Position numbers and translations under genes: made by a program. Below the pieces are notes generated by a model, which saw only the letters and a program-made list of their open reading frames with translations, ran no database searches and was not told where the DNA came from. DNA of 64,000 nucleotides from the NCBI GenBank assembly GCA_022695795.1, contig MU404127.1, positions 62,001 through 126,000 on the forward strand. The letters are read 5' to 3'. Numbering within the stretch: the stretch's first letter is position 1; each line of letters starts with the position of its first letter. Shown piece by piece: positions 58,300 to 64,000 of this stretch. The stretch comes from Biscogniauxia marginata. Taxonomy: Eukaryota > Ascomycota > Sordariomycetes > Xylariales > Xylariaceae.

Positions 58300-60534
58300 A
58301 TGTCGCCGTCGTCGACGGGCGACTCACCTCGCTCCGCCGGGGCTGTGAGCAATTCAGGACGGGCATTCCCTCTTCCTTCAAGAGAAAACTTCATAATCGA
58401 AGTTCCGTCACCGCAAGTCATCCCGGCAAACGGCTTGTCGGCGCTGATGTCACCCACAGCCCTCAAAAACCAGCGTACTGCAAGTTTCAGCCGGGAAGGA
58501 ATATTAGGCTCGGCGCAAAAGGCACGGAACCTTTCCCAATCATCCGAACAGCAAATCGCCAACGGGATACAGAAAGCGCCTAGCGACGAAGGAGTGAACC
58601 CATTGAAAAGACGGAACACAGATGCAACAGTTGACTACCCACGGAGGCGAGCCACGATAGCTGTAGGTTGTGAAGTAGGGAAAGCATCTAAGGAGGGTGC
58701 TAATCATGCGTTTCATAGTGTGAGGTGTGTCGGTCTCGCAAGTCGAGGTGCGATGGGACCAAGCCAAAGTGTAAGCTCTGCACAGAGCTCGGCGCAGAAT
58801 GCATCTATCGTGAGCCGGGGATCAAGCTTGATGCGGGCGACAAACTCATACTAGAGCGACTAAATCGCATCGAGAGTCTTCTTCAAATGAACCTGGTGAA
58901 TAACCACCCGAACGCGATGCAGATTACACATGACTCTCCGCCGATGAGCAACGGGACCGCCCTCAGCGGCGACAATGTCCTCGTGCAGAATTCGAACGGA
59001 AGTTTCGTCTCTATCATTCCAAGTGGCGGCTTAGGCACTTGGACTAGTCATACGCCAGGGACAAATATTTCAACAATGCCCAAGATCCATACCAATGCTG
59101 CACTACACCTGCTTCAGTGGCCGTTAATCCGAGACCTGGTTCAACGCCCGTACGACCCTCAGATCATCCTACAACTCGAGATGGCCCGCGAGCCTCTTCA
59201 TTCCCTAGCGAAGACCCCTTGTGTTGATCTATCAAATACGAATGCTTATATCGAGGCATATTTCGAAAGAGTCAATGTGTGGTATGCCTGCGTCAACCCT
59301 TTCACATGGAGAAGCCACTACCGTACGGCGCTGTCAACGGGTTTCCGCGAGGGGCCGGAAAGTTGCATTGTGCTCCTGGTGCTTGCTCTGGGGCAAGCGA
59401 GCCTACGCGGAAGTATATCGAGGATTGTGCCACAGGAAGATCCGCCTGGATTACAATACTTCACGGCAGCATGGTCCCTTTTACCTGGTATGATGACTTG
59501 CAACAACGTCCTGGCTGCTCAATGCCATCTTCTAGCTGCAGCCTACCTTTTCTACCTAGTCAGGCCACTAGAAGCGTGGAACCTACTGTGTACGACGAGC
59601 AGCAAGCTGCAACTCTTGCTTATGACTCCAACTCGAGTGCCGGAGGACCAGAGAGAGCTCTCGGAGAGGATATATTGGAATGCCCTGCTCTTTGAGAGCG
59701 ACTTGCTAGCCGAGTTAGACCTCCCCCATTCCGGTGTCGTCCAATTCGAAGAAAACGTGGGACTTCCAGGGGGTTTCCAGGGCGAGGAGTCTGAAGCAGT
59801 CGGTCGAGACGACCTCTGGTATTTCCTGGCCGAGATTGCACTTAGAAGACTCCTCAACCGAGTCAGTCAACTCATATATTCCAAGGACTCGATGGCTTCG
59901 ACGACTAGTCTAGAGCCTGTGGTTGCCGAACTTGACTTTCAGCTCACGCAATGGTACGAAAGCCTCCCGTTAGCCCTGCAGTTCCCTTTCACCCGCACGA
60001 CCCTACCGGACCCGGTGCAGACGGTTCTTCGACTGAGGTTCTTTGCCTGCCGCACCATTATCTACCGTCCTTACATCTTGGCGGTGCTGGACAACGAGCA
60101 AGCTGTACTAGACCCCTCAGTACGGGAAAGCTGTCACAAATGCCTTGAAGCGTCTATCCGGCAATTAGAGCACATATCTGCACAGTAAGTAGCCTTTCCA
60201 ACCACTGTTGGTCCATTAATCTGCCCCCCATATCTCCCTCGATAATATCCCAATCTAACGATTTGGCCGTAGTCACGCCGGCCATATGCCTTACCTCTGG
60301 CAGGGCGCCCTCTCCATCGTGTCGCAGACTCTCTTGGTCATGGGGGCTACCATGTCACCCTCCCTATCTAACATACTCTTGACGTTGGTGCCTCATCGGG
60401 ACGCCATTGACCAGATCATCAATGAAGTGATAATGGATATTGAGAGAATGGCCGTACTAGCACCTAGTCTCAGTCTGGCCGCCGAGATCATCAAGGAAGC
60501 CGAAGTCCGCCGTCGGACCTTTTTAAACGGTTGA
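58300..60534 (+). CDS. Zn2Cys6 fungal-type transcription factor, frame broken near the 3' end
   Basis: Three exons, 58300-58662, 58719-60184 and 60273-60534, with introns of 56 and 88 nt, give 696 residues as spelled. The binuclear zinc cluster at 122-149 is canonical: C-x2-C-x6-C-x6-C-x2-C-x6-C (CEVCRSRKSRCDGTKPKC followed by KLC and AEC); its first Cys codon opens exon 2. A leucine-rich linker (LILERLNRIESLLQM) and a fungal_trans-like middle domain (about 250-620) follow. The 121 residues before the cluster are Ser/Pro-rich and longer than usual. The spelled frame stops at 60534 after RRRTFLNG; the +1 frame then stays open to 60745 with coding-like composition, suggesting a one-base frameshift. 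Regulated genes unknown. Confidence 0.88.
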
Positions 60535-60745
60535 TTACCTGGATGCAGCCGATGCGCAGCTTCAACAAATTGTACCTAATATCTTCGGCCCGGATTCTTT
60601 TACCTTAGATGCTCAGCCGAACGGAAGTCCCAGCTCTGTCCCGAAATCCGCTTCGCCTTCGCCTATGCGTGGCAATGACAAATTCGATACTAACATGACC
60701 AACCTGCTTATTGGGCCTGCTTACTCGCAAACGAGTATGGATTGA
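60535..60745 (+). pseudogene. Probable continuation of the Zn2Cys6 C-terminus in the +1 frame
   Basis: From 60530 the +1 frame reads 71 sense codons to a TGA at 60743-60745, starting VDYLDAADAQLQQIVPNIFG and ending LLIGPAYSQTSMD. Composition is like the tail of a Zn2Cys6 factor. It becomes in-frame with the main frame if one base is missing or extra near 60520-60530, in or beside a run of five Ts. Whether the break is natural or a sequencing error cannot be told here. Confidence 0.55.
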
Positions 60746-62757
60746 CTGTACGGGTTTGCAGGGGAAACCGTTACTCAGCATACTCGGCTATGTTTGAAAT
60801 AGCCAGGTTCTCTCTTCCTCAACCGACTTCTCCCAGATAGGCACGCTGCGATACAACCCCCAATCGTGGAGGCGATGCAGACTATACCAATGCTTATAGT
60901 AGACTATGGGGCCCTCCCTTTCAGCCTCGTTCGGTCCCTGACACTCCATATATTTCCTGGCGAGATCTACGACGATTGCCAACGCCGAGTTAATTCGTTC
61001 ACTAGGCCTCGCAACGCCAGGCAGGTTTGCTCCGGCGCTTGAGCGGCACTACGACCCAGGATATGGCCTCCGGGGTTGCACTACTTACCAGTACGGCAGT
61101 TTAGAAGGGCCCGGCGAAGTGTGGTTGGCGGGGGAAATCTCTTGGGTTGAGGTGGCTAGGCTAAGCGGCCCGGATTCCCGAACCCATCCAGTCTCGGCAG
61201 GTTCCCTATTACCGAACAATGGAGGTGCCGAACTTCACGACGGCTTCATCACGGCCTCATCATCGCATGTTTACCAAGAACAAGTAATGCTCATCGGCAT
61301 TGCCTATACGTTATGTCATATCGCCACCGTCGTAGACCTTTTTGTTTTGTTATAGCTTTCTGACTTGGCGCTACCTATTGCTTCATTTTCTTCGTTGACG
61401 ACGATACGACTTATCATGGGTCTTGAACACATAAGGGTTAGATTGGTTCTTCAACAAGCTAGCTGGCTAGCCCATCTCATTACAAAAGACAGGTTGTCAC
61501 ACTGTTGCATATTTATGTGATATACCTAACAGCTAGCCGCTCGGGTTTTCAATGTCATCTAGTTACTGTCACAGGAGGCGAGGCAATCCCCATTCATCCC
61601 TCGGCGCTAGGGGAGGTTGCGAGCGACTAATCTACAGGCCTGCTTTGGTATACCGCATACTCATACGTCATGGGAGATTGTCTGGACTACAAGGCGGGAG
61701 AACTTCAGGGAAGAATATAATACTGACACGGGACGCCTATCCTAAGATCATCATTAGCTATACCCAATCAATATCATGCTTTTTTAATATACCTCATCCT
61801 ATCTGTTACTCAATATCATCATATTGCAGCATTACCCCATGTTCCTGCGTTCTTTGCACATGGCATTGTGAATCTGCACACCAGGAAATGAAGTAGGTTG
61901 TAATTCACAATCTGCAGATATTCCAGACCTGACCCCAAACCTTGTGAACCCAGCTAATTTCACGCGCCTATCACGTTGGGGACATGTCTGACAACACACC
62001 ATTCTCGGCGCCACCGGAGAGATTTGATATTAATTAAGGGACAGGCTCTAACCTCCGAGATCCTGCGATCTTGCAAAATAGATGTATCAAATACAAGGGA
62101 ATCTTTAGCTGTAACACCTCACTCTTCAGAGGCATCGCGAGCTCCAATGGTAAGATTTGATAAAGACAGAAGCCGTCATGCATATTCCGTCCGTACAGCG
62201 TGGTCTTTCACCAGCCCTGTGGGGATCTGATAAGAACGCATAAAGCATTTCCCCGGATTAGCATGCCTCCCGTCCAAACCATCAGACGACCGATCCCTCA
62301 CATGTAACACTTGGAGAATCAGATACACGCGATGCGCGCCCGCTGAAAGAATCCCTGCCCACCCCGCGCCCGACCTCCGGGCAAGACACAGTGTGGGGAG
62401 GGTATATATGGAGTTCGTATCGTTCCTCTTCAATCCAAGGACAAGAAGGTCCCGGGAAGAAAAGACATCCAGGTTAGCGTCGATCAGTCAACGCGCTCGG
62501 TCCCTCAGATTTGCCTACAGCGGCGCGCTCCATTCAATATGACGTACTCGTTATACGTCAGGGTCTTGTGTAGGTAGTCTTTAACGGTTGGCTACTAAGA
62601 TAAAAAGGACTCCAACTCCGTAGACACGATCCGGAATACTTAATAATAGTACTATTATGCCTTATCCTACTATCTCAGTATGCACGAGATTCTTGGTTCA
62701 CTATCCTAAAACCCGCTAGTACGTAGTCAGATCATACATATAGGGAGGGGAGGGGAT
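60746..62757. other. No gene recognised
   Basis: A minus-strand frame at about 60788-61030 and a plus-strand frame at about 61000-61350 are open but neither shows a recognisable family. Remaining short frames look random. Confidence 0.4.
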
Positions 62758-62776
62758 AGAGAGAGAGAGAGAGAGA
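62758..62776. repeat. GA dinucleotide microsatellite
   Basis: About nine GA units in a gene-less region near the right end. Confidence 0.85.
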
Positions 62777-63392
62777 CAAAGATAAAGATACTCACAGCAA
62801 CCCGGCGCTCGCTGCTCGACCCGCACCCATTGGAGCGCTTGCTCCCCGAGCAGGCCATCGAAAGAGGAAACACAACGTCGAGGATCGGCGGTAGAGCATC
62901 ACCGGAACGCTCCGGCCCGGCCCCCAGGCCAAACCCAGCGCCAGCGCCAGCGCGCGCGGGGACTACGCGGAATTAGAATCTCACCCTAGCATATTTGATA
63001 TCCTGGGAGTTCGCGGCCTTATATTACCTATCACCAGAGCCCCCCCCGGTGCGCTGGTTGTTCTTGTTCCCCCCCCGTCTGTCTATCGTATATATCCATG
63101 AGGGTTTCGAGTTCTCTGGGATCTCCCTACCTTGTCGGTCCGTTCAGGCGCACAGTTTTCCCGCGGCTGGGGGATCGAGGGGCTAGTTAGGAAAGAGGAG
63201 GAGGGAAATTTGAGATGCTACTCACTCTAGGTATATGTGAGTAAGTACCTAGGTAATAAGCACGAGTCTCCAAGACGTCAAGTTTGAGCAAGCGGTAAGT
63301 TCCATCCCGCTTCGGGACTCTTGAGCCGAGTGGAACCTTTCGGCTCCAAACTTCGCGCAGAAGTGCCAGATGTTTCCTGATGCCAATATGCT

Positions 63393-63450
63393 AGTGTGTG
63401 TGTGTGAGTGTGTGTAAGTGTGTAGGTATGTGAGTGTGCGTGCACGCGCA
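63393..63450. repeat. Imperfect GT-rich tract
   Basis: Imperfect (GT)n interrupted by GA and GTA, followed by alternating GCGTGCACGCGCATG. Confidence 0.75.
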
Positions 63451-63559
63451 TGTCACCTACGCCGTCTCATTTGGGTTATCTCGCTTCCTCCCCCGTGGGC
63501 CAAAGGGACGAACGCATACGAAGTGCTGCACGTCGCCGTTTTGGAAGTATATACCTAAG

Positions 63560-63583
63560 GTGTGTGTGTGTGTGTGTGTGTGT
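63560..63583. repeat. GT dinucleotide microsatellite
   Basis: Twelve uninterrupted GT units in non-coding sequence. Confidence 0.9.
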
Positions 63584-64000
63584 CTGGGATAGCTAGTTAC
63601 TACGTTCTTGCAGGATACTAGTATACGCTTATCTCGTTTAATGCGTGACGCTGTGGTGCTGCACAACATTTCGGAGAATTCTTTTCTGTTATTTTCCTCT
63701 ACCTATTCTATCTAGGCTGGTCCTGATGTTGATACATATGCATGTTTGAAACTTAGTATATGTAAGTTTGCTTGCATATACACACACGCGCACATGCATG
63801 TTTAGTTGGCGCTACTACATGTGTCGTAGTTCATAAGCATAATGCACGCAGGAGATATGGAGTGCATACCGGTTGCCCTTTTAGTATGTGTGGCCCACAC
63901 CATCCATACGTACCTAGGTAGTTGTCACTTTATAGAGACCTTATCGTGTAATCGACTACGTAGTCACTTACATACTACTGACATACTTGTTGGTAGGTAC

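Larger units (their letters stand above)
62777..64000. other. Right-end spacer rich in GT microsatellites
   Basis: No gene seen. GT-rich tracts at about 63393-63450 and 63560-63583, and TACCTAGGTA-type words near 63247, 63911 and 63995, recur as elsewhere in the window. Confidence 0.5.

Noticed and set aside
60788..61030. Minus-strand frame near the Zn2Cys6 3' end (YYKHWYSLHRLHDWG segment)
   Set aside because: Aromatic-rich and interesting, but short, without a start context, splice partners or a recognised family; left unannotated.
1..64000. CRISPR arrays, rRNA genes, insertion sequences
   Set aside because: No spaced direct repeats, no rRNA-like sequence and no transposase motifs were seen; the genome is eukaryotic.

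Overview
The window looks like nuclear DNA of a filamentous ascomycete (Pezizomycotina, probably a sordariomycete). Genes carry short spliceosomal introns, mostly 50-120 nt, with GTNNGT donors and CTAAY-like branch points. The gene set is fungal: a HET-domain gene, a Zn2Cys6 regulator, a cytochrome P450, a xylose-reductase-type aldo-keto reductase, and housekeeping genes with ascomycete-type N- and C-termini. Genes sit singly on both strands with no operons. All product names rest on motifs and remembered family patterns; no database search was run.

Layout. 1-8 kb: two unrecognised genes (1331-2204 and 3023-3757), an ALG7-type GlcNAc-1-phosphate transferase on the minus strand, and a secreted cysteine-containing protein. 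8-15 kb: gene-poor, with a badly decayed DHA1-type MFS transporter (about 9080-10060), possible further transporter debris, and a small membrane protein. 15-26 kb: SEH1, an unrecognised two-exon gene, a HET-domain gene, a xylose-reductase-like gene, PSF2 and a small GC-rich membrane protein. 26-42 kb: a dense housekeeping block (LSH/MUS-30-type remodeller, TFIIA gamma, TMEM42-like transporter, CLC channel/antiporter, DPB3-like histone-fold protein, U2A', RING protein). 42-61 kb: accessory-like, with a P450, an unrecognised conserved-looking protein, an assembly gap, a membrane-anchored lactonase-like propeller protein and a Zn2Cys6 regulator, separated by kilobases without recognisable genes. 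61-64 kb: no gene seen; GT and GA microsatellites.

The housekeeping genes do not form one pathway. Three concern DNA replication or chromatin (PSF2, DPB3-like, LSH), one basal transcription (TFIIA), one splicing (U2A') and one the nuclear pore and/or TORC1 signalling (SEH1). The P450, lactonase-like gene and Zn2Cys6 gene lie in one gene-poor 18-kb stretch, but no backbone synthase is present, so I do not call a biosynthetic cluster.

Gene models were spliced by hand. Total coding length is a multiple of three in every multi-exon model and phases match at the junctions. Main points for a second look: a +1 frame break near the 3' end of the Zn2Cys6 gene, an apparent false duplication on both sides of the 10-N gap, the MFS pseudogene, and the unrecognised secreted and conserved-looking genes.
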